A stretch of DNA of 64,000 nt. Source: Pseudoips prasinana (taxonomy: Eukaryota > Arthropoda > Insecta > Lepidoptera > Nolidae). The notes beneath the pieces were generated by a model. That model was not told the origin of the DNA, made no database searches, and saw only the letters and a list, made by a program, of their open reading frames with translations. Shown here one piece after another: positions 47,101 to 57,971 of the stretch. Each line of letters starts with the position of its first letter. Within the stretch, counting starts at the first letter, position 1. The stretch spans positions 28,206,001-28,270,000 of the forward strand of contig OX621242.1 in assembly GCA_951640165.1 (NCBI GenBank). Direction: 5' to 3'. The position numbers were made by a program, and so were the translations under genes.

Positions 47101-48999
47101 AGGGTCCAGAGAGCGAACGCTACTTGGAGCGTACATTCCGTAAAGCTCCACAGAAGCCACCTGCCTCTGTCAACGTTTGGGCGTACGATCCGACCACTGT
47201 TCGCGTCATTTGGCGATACGTCCAGCCGACAGATGAGGAAGAACCTCTACTTGGATATAAGGTACGATTATAATATCCTGTGACATTATTCACAAACTAA
47301 GCAGAGCTTGTACTATGGAAACCAGATAACTGATATACTACATACTACTTTTCTTTTGCAAATTCATATTATATAGATAGTTACACCTAGATTCAGGACA
47401 ACCAAACATGTTCATGCAAACAAATACCCACGGCCTCCGGCGTGAAAAGCAAGCATTTGCCAACCACGCCAATAGGCCCGTCAATTTAATTGGAGCAAAT
47501 TTATTATATTAAGTCAGATACAGCCATTTATGCAATATATAGTAAAAACGACATTAAAGGATTTTAAAAACTAAAGTGTTATGTTTCATGGATATACATG
47601 TAACTAAAACTATGTCAGAAACAAACACAAGTCGATAAGAACATTGTCATACAGATCCTCCGCCATAGCTAAGCGGGTGGAGCATTTGACTTATTTTATT
47701 ACTGGTAAAATTAATTTCTGTTCTTGTTTTGTATTTTCTTTGACCTCAGCAACGTATATATTTTGTGAAAATTTTAGAACATTTTAAATCATAAGATGAA
47801 TCTAAATATCATATTATTGTAATGTGCCTAATTAAATAAAATTTTATTCTATGGCCTAATTTTGATAAGAATAATGTTGTGAACATAGGTTTGAAACTCA
47901 AAATTGTAATAACACCTGGAAATTTAAATATAATGTACCCATGTTGGAATAAATTTATGATTATTTTTATTATGATTATACTTTTAGGAACGACAACTTT
48001 TTTATGCCGCTGTGAAATGCATGATCATCATCATGATGAAGCTACTAAAAAGGCACTGACCAAAAAATTTGGAATGTGTACTCTTTTTTAAATCAGAATC
48101 AGAAAATCTTAACATTTGAATACAATTCTTTATTGTGCTATGTTGTGTTAACGTAAAAGTAATTATTCCATTAATGTTTGTTGTTAACATAGATAAAAAT
48201 TTAAATATTTAATTGTTGTTTAAAGTTTATGAATTGCCAGTTGTTTGATATCATAAAAAAGCTTGTCGCATAAGCATATAAATTGCACCATAAAAAAGTT
48301 ACGATTTTTCTAGTGATTCTATCTTTTTCATCACTAAACTAATTGGAATGTCATCGTTAAATCTCTCTCTAATATAGCTCGTATGAAAAGGACAGCGCAT
48401 ACATCGAACTGTCAAACTCACTAGTAACATTTTCCCTCAATTTTTCGCGCCAAAACCATATTCATACAACTAAATATGCCAATGATGTCTATTTCATAAG
48501 AACTATGTTAGTAAGAAATGAATGATAGAATGATTTCATTCTATCATTCATTTCTATGTATTTTTTTCATATTGATGTATTTTAGGTAGGTTATGCTTAT
48601 TCAGAATAGTTATATTATTAGTCTTTTTATATATATTGTGAAGTAAGTTACTAATGTTTACCCTAATGTAATAATTATTTTTCTTTTCAGGTGCGAGTGT
48701 GGGAAATCGATCAAGACATGAGTACTGCAAACGACACCATAGTACTGGTGGAGCATAAACTGGAAGCGTACGTCACTAATTTGGCGCCCGGAAAGTCATA
48801 CAACTTGCGTGTACTGGCATACTCCAACGGCGGTGACGGCAGAATGTCCTCTCCAGCAATCACATTCCAAATAGGAGACTACCATACCGATGACTATGGG
48901 TACTCCGCTCGAAGCAACGCGTACAAACAGTATCTCCAAATTGAAGTTCTATTTCTTTTTATGTTTTTATTTACACACCGTATTTTGGTAATTTCTTGA
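41145..48999 (+). CDS. Cont: Contactin (C-type lectin, 6 Ig, 4 FN3, GPI-anchored)
   Basis: Coding exons: 41145-44591, 47076-47261 and 48691-48999; GT-AG introns, phase 0, 1313 residues. The start is the ATG giving MSRLLLCLAVASC, a signal peptide; the frame run upstream starts at TTG and is not used. Order: Gln/Asn/Tyr-rich linker (about 20-100), C-type lectin-like domain (about 105-245, 'CPPNWIRFRESCYRF' ... 'HHFICEG'), six C2-type Ig domains (about 275-855), four FN3 domains (about 857-1280), and a hydrophobic tail 'VLFLFMFLFTHRILVIS' fitting a GPI-addition signal. The lectin domain before the Ig repeats marks arthropod Contactin, which in Drosophila works with Neurexin IV and Neuroglian in septate junctions. 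The length is close to the fly protein. Nearly all of it is one 3.4-kb exon; both introns hold transposons. Confidence 0.95.
45075..45983. mobile_element. Pogo/Tigger-like non-autonomous DNA transposon
   Basis: Perfect inverted termini of 23 bp start CAGTAATACCCCGCTTTACG. TA flanks both ends (45073-45074 and 45984-45985). CAGT-starting termini with a TA duplication are typical of the pogo/Tigger branch of Tc1/mariner. There is no transposase. Internally interrupted by a Helitron at 45372-45703, so the original element was about 577 bp. Confidence 0.85.
45372..45703 (+). mobile_element. Non-autonomous Helitron nested in the pogo-like element
   Basis: It starts TCTATACAAATAAATAAAAT after an A and ends with the hairpin GCGGACGAAGTCGC followed by GGGCACAGCTAGT. 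The internal direct repeat 'TATTGAAATAGCCGGTTTTT' occurs twice. Confidence 0.85.
46531..46554. repeat. (TA)n microsatellite in Contactin intron 1
   Basis: About 12 TA units. Confidence 0.85.
46585..46790 (+). mobile_element. 5S-rRNA-like SINE, in Contactin intron 1
   Basis: 'GATCGGCGAGGTTAAGCAAC', then 'GATTGGTGACCC', then 'TAAGCCATGTCGAGGGGC' and 'CTCTGACACCAGGGTAGCC' are in the same order as at 16482-16745. Confidence 0.6.
47268..47490 (-). mobile_element. tRNA-derived SINE at the 5' edge of Contactin intron 2
   Basis: The tail begins about 8 nt after the donor GT at 47262-47263 and the head ends at CCAACCACGCCAA. The B-box segment is deleted. Same family as 16205-16466. Confidence 0.8.
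48514..48555. repeat. Perfect 20-bp palindrome, 2-nt spacer, in Contactin intron 2
   Basis: The arms are AGAAATGAATGATAGAATGA (48514-48533) and its complement (48536-48555). Confidence 0.7.
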
Positions 49000-49789
49000 T
49001 GTTGATCATCAGTTGAATCTCTATACTCTATTATTATTTCTTCTATCTGACCAATGATACTAGATAAAAACTATTAAAACAGGAAATATTGATTCTACAA
49101 TGCTATGTCAATACCAGGTTTTATTGTCAAATGAGTCAACGAAACTAGTATTTACCGATAATAGATATACATAGACACTGTAATCATTTAAAATATTTTT
49201 TCAACATATGACATTGCTGTCAAATTGCTGAAACCATCAGCAAAATGCCATAAAAATGGGTTTTGAGGCACCGGAGTTAAATAAAAATATATATATAGTA
49301 TACTTACTGTAATTTTTTTTAATTTAATTAAATTACAGTAAAAAAAATTCGCTCATTTACAATACCTCGCTTTTTACATTCCAATTTTCGCTCATTCATT
49401 TGATTAAATGCGGCAGTTTTTATTAATTCTCTTCGGCTATACTTTATAATTTGTTACTAATGTTACACATTCCTCTTCTTGTCCTGATATAATTAGGTTG
49501 TGATATACATCCGGCCATTATTTTTTGCTAAATGACTAATTATGATATTTGTGGATATTTATTTGATTAACTACTTATTGATGATTTTGTTTAGGAACTT
49601 TAAATACTTATTGAAGATATTGTTTAAGCTTTAAATAGGGGTAAAACGAATGTGGTGAACCTTTTAGTGGAGACATGACATACAAAATGGGTAATGTTAA
49701 AATGACCTGTAAAAATTAAGGTATGACAGGAATATAGTTTCTAACGAGTGTTCTAATTTACGAGGTAGCTTACTTTTCTTGACATACAC
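49000..49789 (+). other. Contactin 3' UTR/flank
   Basis: There is no coding. A further A/T-rich inverted repeat lies near 49308-49348 (TTACTGTAATTTTTTTTAAT and its complement). Possible poly(A) signals occur further on (near 50756 and 51658), so the UTR length is unknown. Confidence 0.4.
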
Positions 49790-49966
49790 ACAGTTTTTAT
49801 ATATTGTGGACACGGGTCTCAATCGCGATAACCATTTAAGGCACATCAGTCAACCCGTGACCACGGCTGGAGCAATCCATGCCGAAACGTCGGGTAACCT
49901 AAAGGTAATGATTTGCCTTAAATTGTTACCGCGATTGAGACCCGTGTCCACAATATATAAAAATGT
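49790..49966. mobile_element. Palindromic MITE with about 50-bp arms
   Basis: The arms 49790-49843 and 49914-49966 pair with about two mismatches and one indel (core TATTGTGGACACGGGTCTCA). The loop holds CAACCCGTGACCACGGCTGG and GCCGAAACGTCGGG. Confidence 0.75.
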
Positions 49967-51710
49967 GAACAAATCGCGAAAGTTAAACGTTAAACACAAA
50001 CATTTGATTTATTTATTATGTCTCATCACACCACTAGAAATTATACCCCATTAAATATATTTTTAAATTTAAAGTTAATCGCAATAAGACGAACTATAGT
50101 CTAGTATTCCAGCTGAGGTCTGTGTTTGACTAATGGAATTGCTGGAAATCATAGAATCAGTGCTTCATGTGATAGACTGCTTCCATGCTTTCATTGGTTG
50201 AACGCAGTAGAGATCAGTATCTACACAATCATAGTTACTTATGAATGTAGTAGAGTTAGCATTATTACATGAGCCCCCTTAAAACCATCTACTTACAGAT
50301 TCCAAGTACTGTGTGCTCGACTTTGTATCATATTCCAATGCAGTTATGCGTCCTTACTGAACCATTTTTGTATTTAATTGACATGACAGAAAGCCCGCAG
50401 ATTTACCGTATAGAAGTATCGACAGTGTAACAATAGGTAGTTTTAACATTTATGTATATCATGCTATTTTTATATCACAAAATTACAAGTCAATTTATTT
50501 ATTGACAATAAGTAATTTAATGACATTTGATATTAATGATATGTATGTAAGAGTAATTTTATATGAAATTCTTAAATGTTAGGTCCATATCACATAGTGT
50601 AGATTAAGGAGAATATTTTGTATAGTGTCTGTTATTTGGTAAGTCATCAATCCGAGCCATGATGTTGTCTCATTTATTTGAATATATTCGTTTTATATTT
50701 TTATATTTCTGCAAGTGTTCATTACAAGCAGCCTTATGCTTTTTATTTTAGTTAAAAATAAACAATTATATTGATAATTATATACAATGGTGGCATCAAT
50801 TTAGAATTCTCATAGACTAAGGATAAGCTCCTCTCACCTTCTTCAATTTCACTTACGTATGAACTAATTTTTTAATTTGATATATCAAATATTGATTTCA
50901 TGCTCATTAAAAAAAATGGGACGGCAGACTCTTGATGTCGAGTGGAGCCGATTAATCGTGAGCGTGACGGCTAAACTACGTACACTCCTCAAAAACACGC
51001 CTAAAGAAGTTTAATTAATCAAAAAAAAGCTGAAGAAGGAAACTCGCAAAGACAGATTACTATCAAAACATCGAGACTCACACTTTTGACTTCAATTAAT
51101 TAAGTATGCAGTCAAAAATCAAGAATAAATAACAATCATTTTGATTTGAAACATCTATAGCCGCACGTAAAACAGATTTCTGGCGTGGCGACGCATGCCG
51201 TGGCGCATGCGCAATCGACTTTTTATTTTATCATTATGACATATTTAGTTCCTATCACAATATGTTCTTTTCTGCATATTACTTTTACAAAATAATGTCG
51301 ATGTTTCACATCTGCCAGGCGTCCCGTGACGGCTCACTTTTTTTCTTCCGTAATAACATCTATAGTTATTTTTCACACAGCTACTCTACTATTGTGCATA
51401 TGTATAAACTTTTTTATATGTATATAATTGTCTTGTTGGAAGGTAGAACGAGCTAAATTGTTCTTCAGTCATGAGACTTCTTAAATTTTTGAAATGTTAC
51501 AGTATTAGTACACCGAACCCGCCTATAGCATTTGACTGCTAAGAATCTCGACATGTCCGTTTAGTATTCTAGTGTACTAATTATAAAAAAATATGAAAAT
51601 GCCTTATAAATCAATGTTAAGATTGTCTTTGTAATAATATGTATTTGTTTCCAGTAAAATAAACGGAAAAATTTAATGCGATTCTTTTATTTCGATATTG
51701 ATGCCGGAGA
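49967..51710. other. Contactin 3' flank, nothing recognised
   Basis: AT-rich; the short frames at 49779-50054 and 51262-51456 are not protein-like. Confidence 0.4.
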
Positions 51711-51985
51711 GGATAATGGTTTTTGAGAGTTCCGTACCCAAAGGGTAAAACGATGCCCTATTACTTACGCTTCGCTGTCTGTCCATCTGTCACCAGGCTG
51801 TATCTCATGAACCGAGATAGGCAGTTGAAATTTTCACAGATGATGTATTTCTGTTGCCGCTATAACAACAAATACTAAAAAACTAAATAAAACCCATACA
51901 ACAAACGTGAATTTTTGCTTGTTTATGGTACGGAACCTATAGTACGCGAGTCCGACTCACACTTGGCCGGTTTTTTAAATGATAG
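51711..51985 (+). repeat. Widespread insect repeat ending ...CACTTGGCCGGTTTTTT
   Basis: 'GAGTTCCGTACCCAAAGGGT', 'CACCAGGCTGTATCTCATGA', 'GATGTATTTCTGTTGCCGCT' and the end 'CACACTTGGCCGGTTTTTTA' form a highly conserved repeat that I recognise from many insect sequences. Its element class is not clear from this copy. Confidence 0.7.
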
Positions 51986-52654
51986 TGATAATACAAACGA
52001 GCACGTGGATTACTAGCTCGTCTCATGGACCCTCGTAACACCAGAGGAGTCGCAATTGTGTTGCTAGCTGTATGGCGGCTATACACACTCGCCGAGACCG
52101 GCCGAGAGCAAGTGTGTACATGATGATCTCGTCACGTCTCGCTTTGTCTCGTTTCGCCTCGCTGACTCTCGATCGCGTGTCGGTTTTTGTCCCCGAATCA
52201 AAGGCCGTCGTGCGGAAATGAGAGCGAGCATGTACACACTCATTTTATGCATTTGCCTTCTGACCGTGTTATAGAGAAGACCCTGTTTCTATTATTGTGC
52301 ATTGTAACCATTCCATCTTGCCACCATTGCCATGGCTTGAGAATTTGCTTTTTCTTATTCTTGCTCACAACACATAGACAAACCCAGCAGCAATTTCTAC
52401 GTCCATTATCTCGAGAGACTGCTTTAATTAAAAGAACGAGTGTGTAGGTACAGATACGCACTTGACGAGAGCCTTCTCGGCCGAGACTTCAAATGGTAAA
52501 TTATTTGTATAATGAAAGGATTTGAAAATTTTTAGTTTGTTTGTTTTGACAAAATTTTCCAATTGGTAACTAACTAATCCTTAAATAATTATCGGATAAT
52601 AATTCCCAAGTATTTTAAATTTACTGGTGAACTACCAAGGTGATAAATCAAAAT
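51986..52654. other. Repeat fragment and unassigned DNA
   Basis: 52010-52085 is a diverged piece of the repeat at 1-165 (AACACCAGAGGAGTCGCAA). 52090-52490 contains CTCGGCCGAGA-type motifs in both orientations (ACCGGCCGAGAGCAAGTGTG, CTTCTCGGCCGAGACTTC), perhaps the ends of a small DNA element. No gene is seen. Confidence 0.4.
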
Positions 52655-53680
52655 TCATTTATTCTTTTATATTTTTTTACCCTACCGTGCCGTGCATGAC
52701 GTGGCAGCTACTGAGAAACACTGCCAGAAAACTCAGTAGGAATCCTTTTGTTAAATAAAATATACTAAAGATTAATTACAATCATGTGTGTTGACTCAGA
52801 ACAACTCAATCCCAAGCACTTTTGTCATTTAAATAATCAGAAATTTTGTAATATTGCTACACAATTTGACTTTTATTATTCTTTTAAACTTATTCGTAGA
52901 CAATTCTCTAATATCATTGGGAAGTTTATTAAAGAATCATATACATTGTCCCATAAAAGAGTTACTTATTTTGTGGAGACGGGTATTATGCAATATGAGA
53001 TTATTCTTATATCTAGTATTTACATTATGTGTTTCGCTCCTTTTACAGAAGGAATCGATATTTTTATGCACATACAGTAGGTTTTCATATATATACTGAG
53101 ATGGTACAGTTAGAATGTTAACCTCTTTGAACTTTTCTCTTAGAGACACTCTCGGGCCAAGATTATAGACAGCTCTTACGGATCTTTTTGGCATTATAAA
53201 TATGGTGTTAATGTCAGCAGAGCTACCCCAGAGAAGAATCCCATAGGACATTATACTATGAAAATAACTGAAATAAACCATTCTAGCTGTGTCAATATCA
53301 GTCAGCCGTCTAATAGTCTTCACTGAATATCCTGCAGAACTTAATTTGCCCGGACAGTTTTTCTATTTGTGGGCCCCATTGTAGCTTTGAGTCAATAGTG
53401 ATACCCAAGAACACAGTTGGTTCAACAGGGGCCAACCTAGCTCGATTAAGTTGAACATTGGTTGTCGCCTGTTTCACATTCGGTGTTGTGAATTTTATAA
53501 CTTTAGTTTTCTTATCATTAAGCAGAAGATTATGAGCATTAAACCAATGAACAACTTCAGAGATTGCGTCATTAACATCGTCAAAATTGCTTAGTTGTCG
53601 GTTTATTTTGAACGTCAAGGAAGTATCATCTGCAAACAACACAGTCTCATACTTATCCCTTACATAGTAAGGTAAGTCAT
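52655..53680 (-). mobile_element. Minus-strand LINE, 3' half (RT block 5 to 3' UTR)
   Basis: Read on the minus strand from 53680: 'DLPYYVR', 'LFADDTSLTF' (catalytic FADD of the reverse transcriptase), 'FLGITIDSKLQWG', a frameshift near 53318, then 'SYGILLWGS' and the ORF2 end, and a 3' UTR ending near 52655 (TCAGTAGCTGCCACGTCATG). It continues directly the frame interrupted at 57972. One stop and at least one frameshift make it inactive. Same family as 13860-14110. Confidence 0.85.
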
Positions 53681-53681
53681 G

Positions 53682-53715
53682 TCAGTCTTGTTTGAACATT
53701 CACCGCTAACGGTCA
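53682..53715 (+). promoter_or_regulatory. Internal Pol II promoter of the LINE: Inr + DPE
   Basis: TCAGTC at 53682-53687 fits the arthropod initiator TCAKTY with A+1 at 53684. GGTCA at 53711-53715 lies exactly at +28 to +32 and fits the DPE RGWYV. TATA is absent, as is usual for Jockey-group elements. Confidence 0.7.
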
Positions 53716-53760
53716 CGCGCTGTTACGGAAATAAATACATACATACCCTCAGCTATCGCA

Positions 53761-54810
53761 ATGGTCATTAAAAAGTGTATTAAATGCAAAAAAAATGTTA
53801 CTAAGAAAGTGCCTGGACTGGAGTGCAGTAGATGTGATAAAACCGTACCTACATGCTGATCCTGTTTGCTCAAGGCTGTCTAATAAACAGCTGAACACCC
53901 TGAGAAACTCGCCCGGTATAGAGTGGAGCTGTGAAGATTGTCTAAAAAATGTTTCTTGCAGATCTTCTTTTGTAATACCTGAAGAGGTCGATGACGAAGA
54001 CGACTATGAGGCGGATGAATCAACGGAGATGGCCCCAGTGGTCGACGCCAAAAAACTGGTCCAGGATATCAGTAGAGAGGTAAAAAAGGCCTTCCGAGAG
54101 GAAATCCGAAGTCTCGAGAACTCCCTGGGATATCTCAGTGATCAATATGTGATACAATGGAGCAGTCTATTAAACAACAGGACACTAAAAGCAAAGATCT
54201 TGAGAACAAAAACTACGATCTACTAAATAAAAACAAGAACCTTGAGCTCCGAGTTAATGTCTTGGAGCAGGGATTCAAAGACTATGAACAAATATCGCTT
54301 GCGACTTCGCTGAAAATAGCTGGGTTTCCTGAAATACCATCAAATGATATAAAAAAAGTTGTAGATACTTTGGCCTTAAAACTGAACGTGGAAAATAAAG
54401 AAATACAATCTTCAAGTAGAATACCAGGAAGTAAGGATAAACCAGGATCTATCCTCGTGGAATTGAAATCGAAGATCCTGCAGCAACAATGGGTAGACGC
54501 TAGCGAGGAATATATCCTCACCGTAAGGCAACTAATGCCAAACGTTTCTAAGGATAAAGCTGATCGTGTCTACGTAAGGGAGGCCTTAACCAAGTATATA
54601 AAAACTGTATTATATAACGCCAAAACCCAGTTACTTAATAAGTGTTGTCAATACGTATGGTGTAAGAATGGAAAAGTGTGTGCAAGGAAGTCCAGTAATA
54701 GTAAGATTTATTATATAAGTACATTGAATGATATCAACTTAATTGAAAAACTATGTAAAGTTCCGACCGAAAAACAACCAGAAGGACATAAGAATTCTAA
54801 AGCCACCTAA
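53761..54810 (+). pseudogene. LINE ORF1: PHD-type zinc finger, coiled coil, FP-like C-domain
   Basis: The start ATG at 53761 gives MVIKKCIKCKKN. Cysteine pairs (CIKC, ECSRC), LHADPVC and WSCEDC fit a C4HC3 PHD finger. An acidic linker and a heptad-rich region follow ('NKNKNLELRVNVLEQGF'), then a domain resembling the FP-type C-terminal domain of insect LINE ORF1 proteins ('WCKNGKVCARK'). Frameshifts near 53852 and 54165 break the frame. The protein would bind element RNA and escort it; the PHD finger is typical of CR1-like ORF1. Confidence 0.75.
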
Positions 54811-54857
54811 GAAAGTATATAAACTGTCCTTTAATTTTGTTAAAATTATATTTAATC

Positions 54858-57847
54858 ATGGATTTTGTAATAAAAGAAATATTTAATTGTAATTCTACCA
54901 ATAACTTCTTTAAACAGTTACCACCAAAGACTAGTATATCTATATCATGTTTACATTTCAATATCAGATCGCTTATAAAAAATTTTACTAAACTTGAACA
55001 AACCATTCATAATTGTACTTTTCCGTTAGACCTAATAGTTTTAACAGAAGTAAGTATCACCGATAATATGGTCAGTTTATACAACTTACCGGGTTATAAA
55101 TTGTACTCAACTACGAACGAATAGGAAAGGCGGCGGAATTATTGTTTACATACGAAACCATATTAAGTTTACACCCATGGAACAAAAAACAAAAACATTT
55201 GAAAATATTACAGGCACCCTAAAACTAGACTCACATCGTGATGTAGTTGTGTGTGCATTATATAGACCCCCGTCTACAAACAAAAACCTATTTATCAGAG
55301 AGCTAGGCAATCACATCACTAAATTTAACTTAAAACAAAACTTTATTCTTATCGGTGATACAAACATAGATCTGAGAGGTATCTCATCATACAAAGATTC
55401 ATACTTGGGAGCACTCAGCGAACACGGATTAATGTGCGGAATAACAGAATACACCCGAATCGAAACTAAAAAGGATCTAATAACTAAATCGTGTATTGAC
55501 CACATTTTTGCAAGTTTTCCTACATCCGTTCGCGGCGGTGCTCGATGTCGTACTAGCCGATCACCGAGGCATTATCTTTACTTGCGTCGACGAATCGCTT
55601 AGAGTTCCTAGGCGCGTACAGGATGTTACCAAAAATATCAGAAACAATCACATTTTTTATGAGGAACTTAAAAATGTTGATTGGTCTAAAACAAAAAATA
55701 TGAATTCACCCCACGACATTTTAAACTTTATTTATAATTCATTTGATAACGCAAATAATAGAAATATGCTAGAAAGGTCACGTAAATATTTAAAAAAATT
55801 CAGATTACCTTGGATAGATCACAATGTTGTCAGACTATGTGATAAACGAGACAAAATATTTTTGGATTGGAAAAACAATTTATATAATTCAGCAAAAAAA
55901 CTAGAATATAATAAAATAAGAAATAAAATTCATAAAATATTAGAGACCAAAAAAAATAAGTATTATATACAACATATCAATGATAATTTAAGAAACGTCA
56001 AAAAAGTATATGAAATTATTAATCAAATGCTAGGACGAATGCCACTGTCGATTGATGCGGCTGTACTTAAGGCTTTATGCGCAAGGTGTTTCAACCAAAA
56101 TCATTACCGACAACTTTGCACATACATTCAACAAAGCAGTAAAAGACATAATTCCAAACCGTAATATTAGATTAACGGACTCCATCACTACACATAACCG
56201 ACAGGATTCTAGTATGTTGTTTAAGAAAGCCTCAGGCCGCAGTGTTCATAAAATTATTAAACAACTCAATTCCAGGAAGGCCCCAGGTTCAGACAATATC
56301 AGGGTTTCCGATATTAAAATGATAAGTGACAGTTTATCCAATCCTATTGCGGACTTCATTAATTTATCTGTTGAAACGGGTATATATCCGGATGATTTAA
56401 AAATAGGTTGTGTCAGGCCAATCCATAAAAGTGGTAAAAGAAGCGAATACTCAAATTATCGTCCAATAACACTACTTTCTTCTATAGACAAAATAGTTGA
56501 AAAGTATGTATGTGAGCAAATACACGCATTTTATAGGAAGCACGACGTTATTAACCACAATCAATTTGGTTTTCAGGCTGGTAAAAGTACCGTAGCACTT
56601 TTATCGAATTTTACTGATGAAGTCAACAAACATTTAAATGAAAAAAGCATGTCCTTGCTCTCTTTATAGACTTCTCCCGTGCGTTTGATACGTTACTACA
56701 TAATCAGTTGGTTGATAGGTTAGATGACTGTGGGATCCGTGGCCCCTTACTGACCTGGTGCACAGATTATCTAAAAAATCGAAAGTTTACTGTAAAAATT
56801 GATAACATGTCTAGTGAACTCATATCTGTAACTGAAGGAACAGCTCAGGGCTCAGTATTAGGGCCCCTTCATTTTTTGTCCTATGTTAACGACATGAGCA
56901 ACTGCGTCACTAATAGCACCTGCTATCAGTTTGCGGATGACACATGCCTTATTATCGCAAATAGAACTCCTCAAATTGCACGAGAACTCTTACAAGCAGA
57001 TTTGGATGCCCTAACAGCATGGTGTCATGACGCAGGACTTGCACTTAACGCAAAAAAAACAAAATTAATGGTTATTAAATCTCCGTATGCCAGACAGTTG
57101 CCCATACAAAACTTAGTGGCCCATAACCATGACTGTTTACATTCTGTTAGTACAAAAAACTGTAACTGTCCATCTATAGACATTGTAAAAAATCATACAT
57201 ATCTGGGTTTAATTATAGATGACAAGTTTAATTGGAGCTATCACATAGAACGAGTTTGTGATAAACTACGGCAATTTCTAGCAAATATCGCAATACTGCA
57301 GAACCGAATACCGTTCAAAGTGAAGCTTATGCTTTATTATGCATTGGCGGAATCGTATATAGAGTATGGACTTACTAGTTATGGCCGTACCTATAGATCT
57401 TACCTAGAGGAAATATATAAACTCCAAGTAAGAATTCTAAAAAAAAAATATTACAACAACGAAAACAATCTTTTCAAACACTGCAAAGTTCTACCAGTAC
57501 ACACCAAAGTTAACTTTTTATTATTAAAAGATCATTTTTTTAATGAGTCTTTAAAAAACTTAATCGAACATCCTGTACGCACCCGGGCTATTTCTACACG
57601 CCGGCTTCGTACGCAGCGCGCCAATAACATCTACGGCGAGCGCACAACCGGTTTCGTTGTCCCACGACTCATTAACAGCTTGCCCTCAGATCTTTGTAGT
57701 CATTTAACAATTACAAATATTAAAAGTCAACTAAAGAAATATTTTCTGGCTTCCATCGAGAACTTTATGAAAACATTGAGATGTATTTTGTTAGATTTAA
57801 GTTTTGCGTATATGTATTATTTGTGTATATTACGAGTATGTAGTTAG
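54858..57847 (+). pseudogene. LINE ORF2: endonuclease-reverse transcriptase
   Basis: The start ATG at 54858 gives MDFVIKEIFNC. AP-endonuclease motifs: 'HFNIRSL', 'LIVLTEV', 'GGGIIVYIR', 'CALYRPP', 'GDTNIDL' and 'DHIF'. Linker and RT motifs: 'LNSRKAPGSDNI', 'IHKSGKRSEYSNYRPI', 'NQFGF', 'GSVLGPLHF' and the catalytic 'FADDT'; thumb region 'YLGLIIDDKFNW'. Frameshifts lie near 55120, 55530, 56070 and 56665, so about four lesions separate otherwise continuous domains. The domain order and lack of RNase H fit the CR1/Jockey group; I cannot fix the clade. It would nick target DNA and reverse-transcribe element RNA. Confidence 0.85.
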
Positions 57848-57971
57848 TAAGTAAATTAGATTTAGGAGACTCATTATAGCACCGGTTTAAACCTCAGTGG
57901 TTTTTTGGATGCTATTAAGATAGTGATTGTAATGTATATTCCTTGTAAATAATAATAATAATAAAAAAAAA

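Larger units (their letters stand above)
53681..57971 (+). mobile_element. Nearly full-length CR1/Jockey-type LINE inserted in the older LINE
   Basis: The element starts at GTCAGTC (53681) and ends in an (AAT)n tract and A-run (57948-57971). ORF1 is at 53761-54810 and ORF2 at 54858-57847. The left flank stops at ...GTCAT and the right resumes at TATATAAAT inside the minus-strand LINE reverse transcriptase codons; the joint is blunt or lacks one base, with no target duplication. The short 5' UTR carries a promoter (see 53682-53715). Several frameshifts inactivate it. Confidence 0.9.

Noticed and set aside
48514..48555. MicroRNA precursor
   Set aside because: 20-bp perfect arms with a 2-nt spacer are too short and have no usable loop.
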